From Diphasiastrum complanatum (Eukaryota; Streptophyta; Lycopodiopsida; Lycopodiales; Lycopodiaceae), in assembly GCA_029204225.1 (NCBI GenBank), contig CM055111.1, forward strand, positions 16,973,019 to 17,037,018: a stretch of DNA of 64,000 bases, written 5' to 3'. A program made the position numbers and the translations under genes. Under the pieces are notes generated by a model that worked only from the letters and a program-made list of their open reading frames with translations, was not told the origin of the DNA and did no database searches. Shown here piece by piece: positions 42,590 to 52,539 of the stretch (position 1 is the first letter of the stretch; each line of letters starts with the position of its first letter).

Positions 42590-43003
42590 TTTTGGTGTCC
42601 ATGTCACATGACACCAACGGTCACTGCTAACCGTCTTCAGTCACATGGCATGTTTGAAATGGATTCGTCATGTTCCTAGGATGTGTAGGGTTTGCAAAGG
42701 TTTTCTTGGCATGCATGATGCCACGATAATTAGTAGTGTATACGTAGATATGAGGACAAAGAATATTGTACATGCTAGGTGTAAATACGATAGTCATCAC
42801 ATTGCACATTATATGAAATCTTGGCGCGGCACTGGCATGCGGACGTATATGTACATGCTTCGTGAGGTTATGATCACGCTTATTGTAATCAAGTGTTTGC
42901 TTCTTGTGTGTGAGTGTGATTTTACTTTATGATTGATCAATTGAGTGCTTGTAGATTCTGTATGTCATGCTATCATCTTCCTCGCTGTGTTTTCATTCTA
43001 ACA
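42590..43003 (+). mobile_element. 3' LTR of element K
   Basis: Starts TTTTGGTGTC (TG changed to TT) and has an extra 'catgtc' relative to the 5' LTR; ends TTCTAACA. Confidence 0.9.
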
Positions 43004-43350
43004 TTTACTTTTGCTTGATACAAAACAACTTATATCTCATTTGATCGATTCACTTGTTCCCTCCACCCAATTTAGGACGGCTCCGTTGTAAGCTTTAATG
43101 GCTGCTTGAACCAAGGTCCCACTTAGAAACTTGGGATGAAACCTCCAAGTGAGAACCTCAGCTACCCAAATCAGGAACTTCATCAGATTAGGGATTTGGC
43201 TTTTCTCCTCTGAAATGGTCCTTCAGAGCCTTTGCTTCTCTAGCATCGACAACATGAGCTGACTCGAGTTGATGAAAATGATAATGTTTTGAATGCAAGT
43301 GGCTGGAATGATCCCTGTGTCCTTTCACGGGAGTGGGCCCATAACCATTG
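43004..43350 (-). pseudogene. Unrecognised protein, upstream part of the split gene
   Basis: The minus strand reads MKFLIWVAEVLTWRFHPKFL, then GTLVQAAIKAYNGAVLNWVE, GTSESIK, a TGA, and DISCFVSSKSK up to the target duplication of element K. The frame continues at 38176 without a shift when the element and one TTTAC are removed. Further upstream (43350-43200) the text QALKDHF is in another frame. No domain recognised. Confidence 0.5.
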
Positions 43351-43809
43351 AAAGCAAAATCTCAGTAAATCAAAGCGGAATCTATCTATCGCTTGATTAC
43401 AATCAGAGAAATAAGAACATCAACATTAAACAATGCTCAATCAATAATCAAGAACACGACAACAATCATACGATCACAAAAAGCATGTTTTTCCATTCAC
43501 ATGATATGTACATATATTCGTGTTAGTATCACACACAAATATTCCAAAAACTTTAGCCTTGCCTACGTGTCAACAATGACTAACTAACTCTCCTTTCATG
43601 CCAAGATGATCTACTTCAGATTTATACATTGCCTAGTAATGGCTGGAATTGCTACAGGCGCACAAAGATGATTGGGTGCATGACTCTCGTCATGCACTTG
43701 GTGCTCGAGCACCCGTCATTGTGCACCAACAATATTATGAAATCCAAATGTTTGATTGTATGTTATTGCAGCTACATCCATATTATTATCTGCTACTAAT
43801 TTAGAGTTT
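43351..43809. other. AT-rich spacer with a cluster of perfect hairpins
   Basis: No coding signal. Near 43676-43730 there are adjacent inverted repeats: GTGCATGAC-4-GTCATGCAC (43676-43697), the 14-base palindrome GGTGCTCGAGCACC (43700-43713), and TTGGTGC/GCACCAA (43698-43729) enclosing the latter. Confidence 0.7.
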
Positions 43810-44021
43810 GAGTGGTCTCATTGCCGCTTAATAATAATAGACATAATTCATTCACTCAGATCTTATCCTGTTTCAGCACAACATTTCTGTTGAAAAGGAG
43901 TTGGTAGAGAAGTAGCAGTAGTGGCACAAGATTATTCTTGGATTAGGCAAGCATAATCAAAGCAACAACACAAGAGATCGATCGGGTTTTGTGTTTTGGA
44001 CACTATTCTCAATACTTGTTG
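43810..44021 (+). repeat. Direct repeat R1, copy 1
   Basis: Aligns with 44851-45081 (shared 'catttctgttgaaaagga', 'agattattcttggattaggc', 'cacaagagatcga.cgggtt'). It ends at TTGTAAGT, which resembles a splice donor and leads into block A of the duplicated segment. In copy 2 the same place reads TTGTAATA and leads toward the MED26-like relic. Confidence 0.75.
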
Positions 44022-44755
44022 TAAGTGTCCGCCGCACATTAGATTCGAAAATGCTTTACATGTTACATGAACTTTACGTCTTCATATGATCAAATTAAGA
44101 TTTATGTTTCATGGAGTTTGCGTTGTTTTTGGCTTTGCTCGATTAATACAAAATTCATCTAGATCTAATATGTTCAATATTATCATAATTTTCCAAATAT
44201 GGTAATTATTTGATGTTTCCCAATGGCTTCAATGGAAAAGAAAAAAATTGGGCAAAAATGTGCCCACCAACCATGACAAAGTTTCTTAGAAAGCAAGAAT
44301 TGGAAGAACTTGGAATTTGAATTATCTTAAATAGTGTGACATGCATACAGGCATAAAATCATATTTTCTTTTTTTCTCATGAAGAAAAAAGAGGTGCCTT
44401 CCAGAGCGAAATCTTGTGCAACCCCGTTATTTTTTTTCAAATGTTTTACATGCACCTTCAGATGCAAAAGGTGAATGTAAAACAAATTCACTTGTTTTGT
44501 TAGATGACACTAGTACGTTTGCCCGCCCAAGCCGGCCGGCTCCACATTTTTTAAAATATGAGTTTGGTCCGGATAGCTCACGCTGCCCGTCACAGCGTGA
44601 GCTGCGAGCTGGCCGGAAACAAATTTTATTTTAGTATATATAGATTATGCACAAAAAGTGCTTGTAAAAAAAATAAAACACATTTCCATGTCAAGGAAGG
44701 TCCATGGCCTTGGCCGTTCCACCGTGGCAAGAGGAAGGCCTCCAAGGGCGATCCT
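44022..44755 (+). repeat. Duplicated segment, block A copy 2
   Basis: Matches 2640-3255 with an extra GC-richer part (about 44530-44640) containing GCCGGCCGGC and the inverted 'gctcacgctg'...'cagcgtgagc' (about 44577-44602), a perfect 10-base-arm hairpin. Confidence 0.8.
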
Positions 44756-44850
44756 AGGGCCCCTCCTGATTTACAAAGAAATTAATTCACGACTTTTACC
44801 CTAAACAACCCTAAAGCCTTCCACATGTATATATGTCGAAAGGTGGGCAA

Positions 44851-45081
44851 ATCTCAGTGCTCTCATTGTCGGTTAATAATATTAGACATACTTCATTCAC
44901 TCTTTTACTCGCAGATGTCTTATACTATGCCAGTACAGCATTTCTGTTGAAAAGAAGGAGCTGGTAGAGAAGCAGCAGCAGCGGCAGAAGATTATTCTTG
45001 GATTAGGCAGGCGTAATCAAAACAGCAACACAAGAGATCGACCGGGTTTTGTTTTTTGGCCACTACTCTCAATACTTGTAA
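44851..45081 (+). repeat. Direct repeat R1, copy 2
   Basis: See 43810-44021. It lies upstream of the MED26-like exons and may be part of that gene's 5' untranslated or intronic sequence. Confidence 0.75.
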
Positions 45082-45231
45082 TATTCATTTTGTTGAAAGT
45101 CGTAAATATTTTGCTTGTTTAATCATTGGGCTTCCATGATGTTCAGTCTCAGTCCTCTACTTGTTTTAGGGCTTTCTAAGACTTAATTGATAATCGTCTT
45201 GTGAACTGTAACTCATTAATTCATCATGCAG

Positions 45232-46155
45232 CTTCTTGTTCAACAAGATGTCCTTCTTCGATGTAAGCACCCATGTTCTACATTACAGTTTATTAAGCTT
45301 ATTAGTATTCTTTGTATGCTATTCAGCCGTTGCGATTGCCATGGAGCAAATTTATGATCCAACAAGTGGTGAGGTTGGTGAGGTTCGTGGGAATAAAATA
45401 ATGATTATCAAGGACCAACTGCTTAGAGCTGATGAGCTTCCTCCAGAAAGCTGTTGCGACTGCTCTTGCAACTAAAGAGCATGGATTTGGGCTTGGAGGA
45501 TTTGAAAGCCACAATGGTGGGAAAAGTCATGAACAGATTAAAAAAGCGTGCATATGGAAACGTTAGATATGTTGCAGATCGGCTTCTGGATGATTGGAAT
45601 CAATTGGTCCACAACTTATTTCACCCACCTACTAAGCAAAGAAACGATTGCATTGCCGCTACAGGTCTCCATCAAATTTCCAGGCCCAAAGAAACTCCTA
45701 CTCTTCCTCCTCCCAAAGAAGTTTAAAAAAAGCCTTCAGTCCAGCTCAAGAAGACCGTGAACAATGCATTGATCTCAAGAGCATCATCATCATCCGTCTC
45801 CATGCTTTGAAACTCTCGCGAGCGTGCACGTGCTACTCAGGTGCCCACTTCTCCAGACATTCTGAAGAACGTCAATCATAAAGCATCTGCTGTTGTTGCA
45901 CCGTCTATCGCATATGTAGCTTGTAAAAAGAATTTTTGGGTAAAAATTAATGGTGAGGTAATAGGCGGACCCATAGTTTGTCGGATCCCTACATCAAGGA
46001 TCTGCAAGAAAGTAGACGAGGTGCCAGCTATTGAGCCCAAAAGAGGCCAAAAAAGGATTCATAGTCAGACGGGATCATCAGGCTCACAGGTAAAACGATG
46101 CGAGCAGTATGCGACGTTGATCAACATTAACAAATTATCAAAGCCAAATAAGTGA
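45232..46155 (+). pseudogene. MED26/TFIIS-N (LW domain)-like gene relic
   Basis: A small exon (45232-45262: LLVQQDVLLR) follows an acceptor-like 'tgcag' and is followed by a 64-base intron (GTAAGC ... TTCAG, 45263-45326). The frame then continues in phase with VAIAMEQIYDPTSGEVGEVR and IMIIKDQLLRADELPPES. A one-base loss near 45449 shifts it to LLRLLLQLKSMDLGLEDLKA, TMVGKVMNRLKK and NVRYVADRLLDDWNQLVHNL. 'L..L..m.lt...Lk.T.iGk.VN.LrKh...vr.la..Li..Wk.lv' is the LW domain of plant MED26-like proteins, which in Mediator contacts elongation factors. After PPPKEV there is a stop (the inverted copy has Gln there), then KKTVNNALISRASSSS and RCEQYATLININKLSKPNK. The part from 45551 on forms one arm of a large inverted repeat. 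Confidence 0.7.
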
Positions 46156-46218
46156 ACTGCAATTGTGGCGACTAATTAGCTACGCAACCAGCGGCTTGAA
46201 CGTTCTGTTCTATAGTAA
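45551..46218 (+). repeat. Left arm of a large inverted duplication
   Basis: Pairs with 46255-46885, about 90% identical by eye over some 630 bases, with a loop of only about 40 bases (46216-46255). The left arm has about 45 extra bases near 45905-45950. The arm covers the C-terminal half of the LW domain, the rest of the MED26-like coding relic and about 70 bases beyond its stop. Confidence 0.85.
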
Positions 46219-46254
46219 GCCCTTATGTAAATTCGTGCAGCACATAGGTGACAA

Positions 46255-46885
46255 CCTATAAAAGAGAATGTTTGAGCCACTGACTACGTTGCTAATAAGT
46301 TGCCACAATTGCACTTCACTTATTTTGCTTTGATGATTTGTTAATGTTGATCAACGTCGCAGACTGCTCGCATCGTTTTGCCTGTGAGCCTGATGATCCC
46401 GTCTGACTATGAATCGTTTTTTGGCCTCTTTTGGGCTCAATAGCTGGCACCTCGTATACTTTCTTGCAGATCCTTGATGTAGGGATCCGACAAACTATGG
46501 GTCCGCCTATTACCTCACCATTATGATTTATGACGGTGCAACAACAACAGATGCTTTATGATTGACGTTCTTCAGAATGTCTGGAGAAGTGGGTACCTGA
46601 GTAGCACGCCCATGCCCACGAGAGTTTTGAAGCACGATGACGGATGATGATGATGCGATTAAGATCAATGCATTGTTCACTGTCTTCTTGAGCTGGACTG
46701 AAGGCTTTTCTTGAACTTCTTTGGGAGGGAGAAGAGTAGGAGTTGCTTTGGGCCTGGAAAATTGCCGGAGACCTATAGCGGCATTGCAATCGTTTGTTTG
46801 CTTAGTAGGTGGGTGAAATAAGTTGGAAACCAATTGATTCCAATCATCCAGAAGCCGATCTACAACATATCTGACGTTTCCATGT
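46255..46885 (-). pseudogene. Inverted copy of the MED26-like relic (right arm)
   Basis: The minus strand reads GNVRYVVDRLLDDWNQLVSN, LFHPPTKQTNDCNAAIGLRQ, TPTLLPPKEVQEKPSVQLKK, TVNNALILIASSSSVIVLQN and TSPDILKNVNHKASVVVAPS, open for 127 codons (46911-46528). It keeps Gln where the left arm has a stop, so neither arm derives simply from the other as they now stand. Transcription across both arms would give a hairpin several hundred base pairs long. Confidence 0.8.
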
Positions 46886-46904
46886 GTTGGTGTCAAGCAA
46901 AACA

Positions 46905-47015
46905 TGTACATAGGTGTGTTTGTTGACGTCAGCAGTCTGCCTCCCCCTCCATTTCCTATGTGGTGATCCCAGGCACTCGTTTCTTTGCATGTAGGCGCTC
47001 CTCCTTTTCTAAAGG
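46905..47015 (+). repeat. Duplicated segment, block C copy 2
   Basis: Matches 3905-4015. Here it lies between the inverted repeat and block B, a different order from the first locus. Confidence 0.75.
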
Positions 47016-48142
47016 AGGAGGCACTTAGAGAATTAATTTATCATTCAAACACCAAAAGCTTTTGTACTGTCATTGTTATGTTGTATGTGAGTCTTTGTTT
47101 CAGCAACGTTTCTATTTCTTGGTTCTCTTTGCAATTGCTTGGTGCCATGGATATAACGTACGGAATATTAGCAGTATTTAATTGTGGAAAAAGTACAAAA
47201 AGGACCAAGAGTGGATCTTAATCTGATCCTCAAGAGGGATTGGTTGTTAGATTACTTGATCTATCAATCTACTTGAGATTAAGATCAATCTAGATCAATT
47301 CTAGACACAAAATCCTAACAAGAACAATCATTAATTGAAGGTAGGTGTACTTTCTGGTTTCCCACTTGTGAAACCCTGTCTGAGTACGGACTCCAACCTG
47401 AAAATCAAGTACACATTGATAGCACCTCAAAACAATCAAAACAAATGTAAACAAATGGAGAGAATCACTCAAAATTGCTTCCAAAACCAAGATTGGTGTC
47501 TTACCATGATTATGGCCAAATGTGGCTCTATATATAAAATAAGTGGGAGCTCGTGTTACTGATCATCCCTTTGATCCCACATGTGTGAAGGTGCTTTGTC
47601 ATATGATAATTCATCGTGCAAAACTGACACTTGGACAAAACCTTCTATTTTGAACACTTTTGGTCCATTTTCCTTGTATATGGAGATCTACTTGAAAATC
47701 TTCTAGAAGTCAAAATTCGTCTACTTCAGCTTATTCCACACATTTGAGCTGTCCTCTACACATGGGATGTGACACCTAACCAAAGGATGTGTGGCTCATG
47801 CAATCAATAGATTGACGCCATGTGTGATATGTCTAGAAAACTAGTTTTTGGCCTTTTTAGCCACTAGAACTTGAATTAAATCATATGTACAACCTATATG
47901 ATTATGGTACATGACAAGTACACTATTTTCACACATGGGAACAGACTCCACACATGTGTAATCATCCTATATACAAGATTTTTTGCCTCTACCAAGCTTA
48001 TTTTTGCATTTTTCACATTAATGCTCTATCTCTCTCTGCATGAGCTTCCTTGGTTTCCAACACCTACTCTCTTCTACATAACCCAACAAAGTTTATGGGC
48101 CTACACACTTAGAGCGACCGGTAGCACCGGCTACTATAGTTT
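47016..48142 (-). mobile_element. Probable antisense LTR of an unassigned copia family
   Basis: The features resemble the element B LTR read on the minus strand: a TATA-like 'ctatatataa' near 47530, 'cacatgtgtgaagg' (47580-47593) and 'ccacacatgtgtaat' (47950-47964) boxes like the CACACGTGTG box, and 'ctgtctgagtacggac' resembling 'cagtctgagtactgtac' of LTR B. No primer site, terminal TG/CA pair or target duplication could be fixed. The short frames inside are not convincing. Confidence 0.4.
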
Positions 48143-48577
48143 TTTCTGGAGAATTCCTTTCCACACGAATCTGTAGCGATGCACTTTTTGGAGTCTTCTT
48201 TCTTTCACTCCTCTCATGCTCCTTTCTTACTATCGCTCCTATTTTCTTGGATACTCCTGCTTATCTCTCCATCTACATTGCAAGCAATGGCTCTTAACCA
48301 GCTCCATGTTAGCAGGGCCACCATCGCAGTAGCAGAAGCATGGAAGGAGAAGGAAGAAACATTTGAAGCAAAGCCAGATCTCCACCTTGGAAAGAACCTA
48401 GTGCTACTGATAATGTTAGAAGGATGTATGACTATGGAAGACAATCTTTTAAACCTCCTGGGTGCAATCAGGTCAGAAACACAAGGGGATGCAGCTCTCA
48501 CAAATTCCTATGCTCAGTTTGCCACCACGTTTGGAAGCTTCAAAGTTGTTTTTAAAGAAGAAGTGATGCCACTTTAA
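48143..48577 (+). CDS. Hypothetical protein, copy 2
   Basis: 132 codons from ATG 48179. Residues about 10-36 (SSHAPFLLSLLFSWILLLIS) form a hydrophobic stretch that could be a signal peptide or membrane anchor; the rest is soluble, with RATIAVAEAWKEKEETFEAK, NLVLLIMLEGCMTMEDNLLN and TQGDAALTNSYAQFATTFGS. A shorter start at an internal ATG (MALNQLHVSR) would remove the hydrophobic part; that ATG lies in a 32-base stretch absent from the paralogue at 3256-3668. Homology between the copies begins upstream of the ATG (about 48143), so the hydrophobic part may not be coding. I do not recognise the family. Confidence 0.4.
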   Translation, partial: FLENSFPHESVAMHFLESSFFHSSHAPFLLSLLFSWILLLISPSTLQAMALNQLHVSRATIAVAEAWKEKEETFEAKPDLHLGKNLVLLIMLEGCMTMEDNLLNLLGAIRSETQGDAALTNSYAQFATTFGSFKVVFKEEVMPL

Positions 48578-48599
48578 GTAGATAAGTAGCTTCATGTAA

Positions 48600-48761
48600 A
48601 TGCTAAAAATAATTGTAATTCACAGTCCATGTATAGCTACATAGACCACACACAATGGTATGTGAAGATGTAGTCTACATGTAGGTGAAAGCCGGTTTAA
48701 TCACAGTCCATGTATAGTTGCATAGACCACACACAAATGGTGTGTGCAGATGTGGAGTCTA
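48600..48761 (+). repeat. Two tandem hairpin units, second locus
   Basis: Same arrangement as 3690-3860: two 'tagaccacacacaa.tggt.tgtg' hairpins after the hypothetical ORF. The second unit is cut by the family A LTR at 48762. Confidence 0.7.
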
Positions 48762-49414
48762 TGTGAGAAATTTCAACTAATTTAGTCTAGTTTAGTCATA
48801 TTTAGGTAAATTGTCAATAAGAGGGCAAAACTTATTTTAGACTTAGAGATAAACTTTTTGAAGTTGTATTAGTTTAAAATACATTCAATAAACACTTTTT
48901 GGAAGTGTGGGAAAGTTGGTAGTCGAGTTTGAGAGAGATTCAAATTTGAACTTTGGGTACATTGAATCTAGACCCATAAATAGTAGGGTTTACATTTTGG
49001 AGGGAAAGCCAACTGGCCAAATAGGGTTGGGAAACTCTATAAAAGGATGTAATCGTGGAGAGACACATCTTCTCTCTTCTCTCTCTCATTTCATCATTAT
49101 ACATGGTTCTCTTTGGGTTCTACTAGTCGTTGGTGTACTATCTTGGTGTTATCTTGCAATCTTGTGTGTAGAATGCTCATTTATTGCTATTTTCAGTTCC
49201 ACATGTGTGAAATATAGTAGGGTACTGTAATTGTACGGACAACAAACATATTCTATGTTTTGGCTCATGTTTGATCAATATCTCTTAGAGTTTGCATCTC
49301 ATTTTGTATGTAGATGCTGATTTTTCTACATTGGCAGGATTGTTGGTTTGCTCCTTATTGTAACCAAAGATCAGGGACATGGATTGGATCTTGAATGATC
49401 TGAAATCCTTCACA
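48762..49414 (+). mobile_element. 5' LTR, family A, of a truncated element
   Basis: 653 bases, TGTGAGAAATTTC to CTTCACA, both canonical ends kept. TATA box tataaaagg at 49038-49046. The palindromic box reads CACATGTGTG here (49200-49209). Confidence 0.92.
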
Positions 49415-49812
49415 TGGTATCATAGCTCTTGTGTTTCAGGTTATGAAAGGATCAGCCATCTTTAGCAAGGATTTGGAGGAGTAACCAATGCTAGAGCATG
49501 CTAGATTGATTTCTACTCAAAAAATAGCATTTTTGCATGTGTAGAATTGATTTTTTGTAGGTCAAAACTCAATATGGAGAGGCCTCAAGCACCTGAAGAT
49601 CAAGTGAGGTATGACAAGAGAGCAAAGAAAGCTCTACACATGATTAAGATCAATGAACTTCTCAAGGAAGTTGGTATGTGCACATCATCTTTGGAGGCTT
49701 GGGAAGCTTTGAAGAAGCTTTATGAATCCAAGTCTACATCAAGAGTGCTTACTCTTAGGAGACAAATCTTTCAAAGTTTTCAAAAGAAAGAAGAGAGTAC
49801 TCATGGGGTCCT
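49415..49812 (+). pseudogene. Family A primer site, shortened leader and gag remnant
   Basis: Primer site TGGTATCATAGC has one mismatch. The leader is joined at about 49575 to the gag coding part at ERPQAPEDQVRYDKRAKKAL, deleting the gag start. Gag continues NELLKEVGMCTSSLEAWEAL, KKLYESKSTSRVLTLRRQIF and QSFQKKEESTHG, preserving the segment that is missing from the gag at 25346. It ends abruptly at 49808 against a hairpin. Confidence 0.85.
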
Positions 49813-49832
49813 GGCATGAAAATCATGCCAGG
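49810..49832. repeat. Perfect 10-base-arm palindrome at a truncation point
   Basis: CCTGGCATGA-AAA-TCATGCCAGG, exactly where copia gag homology stops. It may mark the end of another element or the site of the rearrangement. Confidence 0.8.
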
Positions 49833-49919
49833 GCGCGACCAGAGGCCGTTTGACCTGGAGAAAAGAAATTGACAAAATCTTTATTCACATTTGATCCATT
49901 TCCTTTAGAGAGGACTTCA

Positions 49920-51247
49920 GCTTCTCTGATCGCTTCTCTGATGATAACACTGGTTTTAACATTTCTAATGCTAATTTAGGAGCATCACTCTCATCCTCAT
50001 AAGGGCCAATTAAACTCGAGAAAAATGAGCCGGGTCTCGAATCCAGGGCAGAAATCATTCAAAACGACTTTCCGGAGGACATAGTAAGCCTTTGGCGCTG
50101 ACGGTGACAACTCCACCTCACCAATGTGCTTGGAGAGTGCTTTGCATTTAAGAAGCTTCATTGGTCCATCTGGGCTGTACTTGTTGCTGAAGCAGAAAAT
50201 AAAGTTGTTGGGCAAGTCCCCAATGTAGTAGGCCATAGACCTATCCAGAGTTCCTGCTTCAACTTTCTCCCGAGCGCCACCCCTTCGCATTGCAAATGCA
50301 TCAAGCTCCACTTCGTCCTGCATTTGGTTCAAATTATTGCAAAATGAGTATAATGAAGACAAAGAAACATAATAAAAATACGCAAGTTGAATTGTTGGTT
50401 CAGACTTGCCTCGATCCCTTCATCATTGTCTTTAGTTTGCGTAAGGTCAATTCCTTTGCCTTTGTACTTTACGTCAGTAGTTTTCCCTTCGAGTACCTCG
50501 AATGGCCTCGTTTGGACTGGTGGTGGTTGGAGCGTTTTCAATTGGCAAAACACTCTTGCGAGCTGCCATTCTGCAAATTTACCAATGCTGTCAGCATCTC
50601 ATCTTCTTGCAAGCCGAGAATATGTTGCAAGTCATGCATGAACACATACTCCTGCACATCAATGATGATTGAAGCAAGGCCATGGATGCGAAGCATGACA
50701 TCATCGGACTCATCTATATCTTTTGGCTCCGCTGATGTGGATGCACATGTTGCCTCTTGCGCAGCCAAGACTGCTTTGTGCTCCGTAGATAAATCTTCCT
50801 CTTCACTCGAGTCGTGCATCTCATTCACCTGCTCACCAGGATTGTGTTTGTTGCTAGCCACAGTCGCTGGAACTCATTAAGCAAAAAAATAACAGTAATC
50901 ACACTGGATAGAAACTTCTTTCCTACACTTTCAAGATCAAAAGTTTTCAGTTGATCCTTGGTCAGCTCCAAGTAATGATTGTTACCCAAGTGACTAATAA
51001 ATCTGTTGAGACGAGCGATAAAGGGTCTATCTCCTTTCCATATACAACGAAGCAAGTTATATGAAATCCACATAATGGTTGAGCCAGGAATTTGTATGGC
51101 ATAAGGCTTCAAAGTTTCATCTATATACTCACTCACATACGTGAATGCATCCGTATTAGCCCGTAGAGTGGCAAGCGTGTCTATTCTACTGGTAAACATA
51201 CAATAAATACGATCTAACTGATCTAAAAACTGTGTGGGGGCTAGCAT
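49920..51247 (-). pseudogene. Unrecognised intron-bearing gene relic 1
   Basis: Minus strand. A first open part (51247-50905) reads PTQFLDQLDRIYCMFTSRID, TDAFTYVSEYIDETLKPYAI, RCIWKGDRPFIARLNRFISH and LTKDQLKTFDLESVGKKFLS. A second (50861-50538) is acidic (MHDSSEEEDLSTEHKAVLAA) with EYVFMHDLQHILGLQEDEML. A third (50553-50405) has PPPVQTRPFEVLEGKTTDVK, then a likely intron of about 90 bases ending in 'atgcag', then VELDAFAMRRGGAREKVEAG, DRSMAYYIGDLPNNFIFCFS and AYYVLRKVVLNDFCPGFETR to a stop at 49997. Frame changes between parts make it a relic or a multi-exon gene with short introns. No domain known to me. It lies tail-to-head with relic 2 and may be one transposon-derived locus with it. Confidence 0.45.
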
Positions 51248-51541
51248 ATTGGATAACTTTATTTTAGAGGATTACATTGTTATGCAACTAAGAACACTAA
51301 TTGATTAGCAAACTAGTAGTCTAATTAAACAAGAAAAGCTAAATTACGAGGAAAGAAATTTCAACAAAGCAAGAAGTGACAACAAAATGAAAACCCCCAC
51401 TCTTATATAGAGGGATGTGTTTTCAAAAATAGATATTATTATAAAACAAAATAAAACAATTTCTATTAAAACAACAATCCAATTCGTCAGTAATATTTAT
51501 CACAAAGGAATATTAGAATCACAATTCAACATAAATTGCTT

Positions 51542-52534
51542 CTATTCCATCTCATCAGTTTCCGTAGCTTCTCTAGCACTGTTTTCCAAAACATTGGATG
51601 TTGGTGTTCTCGGCATCCATCTCTTTCCAACTCGGACTCTAGACATCCTCCATTCTTGATGCCTTGTTCTAGCATTAGAGGATTGCCATGTTGTCTTTCT
51701 AACTGAATTTGAATTTGAGATCATTGAACTCAACTTTTCAGTTCTTGTGTTTTGAAAGTGTCATCGACCCAAAACTCCTCTCTAAAACCATTGAAATATC
51801 TCAACCAATGCATTTCTAAGACCCTTTCTTCTGCCATGCCATGAATTTTTGAAATATGCAGCCCTGTAATGACTCTTTTCCATGCCTTGCGTATTCCAAA
51901 TAGCTAATGATCCATAGGTTTTCATAAACCAAGTGAATGAGCATAGAAGATGTTCTGTTCATAACAAATTTGTATTAGTTTGAATCTTTACAAATACATA
52001 AATACGAAAGTAAAAAATAAGAGACACACATACCATATAGTGAGTTATGTGTGTTTCTCTCCATGCATCGATCATGAATTCAGTAAATGTTTTTAATTCT
52101 CTTGCGTATCTATTCAAATCTTCATCTCTCACAATCCTTTTGTTGATAGTTTGTGACAAGGCATCAAATGCTTGCCAAACCTTAGCACGTGTACTTGCCA
52201 TGCGAGGATCTGAGCCAATATTTGTTGTGCATTGACATATTTTCTTCTAGTACTCCCATTCAACACTGCTTTCATGTGCAGTATGATTTGACAATAGGTG
52301 TCTCGCTTTCGCACCACCCATTGAAACTTTTGTTGGAACATCTTGCGTTTTTCCACTCATCTCAACATCTTTGGTAAGACTCATGTGGCCATTTTCCACA
52401 ATCTTAATCAAATCTTTACCATTCAAAAAATGTTTCATATATTTTCCGGCAATAAAATCTTTTCCAACCATCTTTTTCAAGAACTCTTTTGTGTCCCTCA
52501 TATGTCTTTTACTGGCACCACCACCTGGTGCCAA
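51542..52534 (-). pseudogene. Unrecognised intron-bearing gene relic 2, transposase-like
   Basis: Minus strand. MAPGGGASKRHMRDTKEFLK at 52534, then VGKDFIAGKYMKHFLNGKDL, one in-frame TAG (52247), then MASTRAKVWQAFDALSQTIN and ELKTFTEFMIDAWRETHITH. A 79-base intron with GTATGT ... CAG (52033-51955) follows, then an exon with FMKTYGSLAIWNTQGMEKSH, RKGLRNALVEIFQWF, a stop, and a basic tail to 51542. The pattern 'h.tHYmH...f...yGsla.wn.QG.EksH' recalls transposase-like proteins scattered in plant and animal genomes, but I cannot name the family with certainty. A single TAG and one frameshift separate it from a continuous gene. Confidence 0.45.
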
Positions 52535-52539
52535 AGCTT

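Larger units (their letters stand above)
38177..43003 (+). mobile_element. Complete Ty1/copia element K with half-tRNA primer site
   Basis: 4827 bases: LTRs of about 408 and 414 bases, primer-binding site, gag, protease, integrase, a deleted RT, RNase H and a polypurine tract, flanked by TTTAC duplications. The LTRs differ at about ten positions plus a 6-base indel (about 2.4%). Coding is broken by several frameshifts and stops and a large loss in RT, so it cannot move by itself. Confidence 0.92.

Noticed and set aside
50126-50880. Plus-strand frame of 196 codons (50290-50880) opposite relic 1
   Set aside because: Ser/Cys-rich mirror of an acidic and charged minus-strand coding relic; the minus-strand reading shows splice signals and sensible composition.
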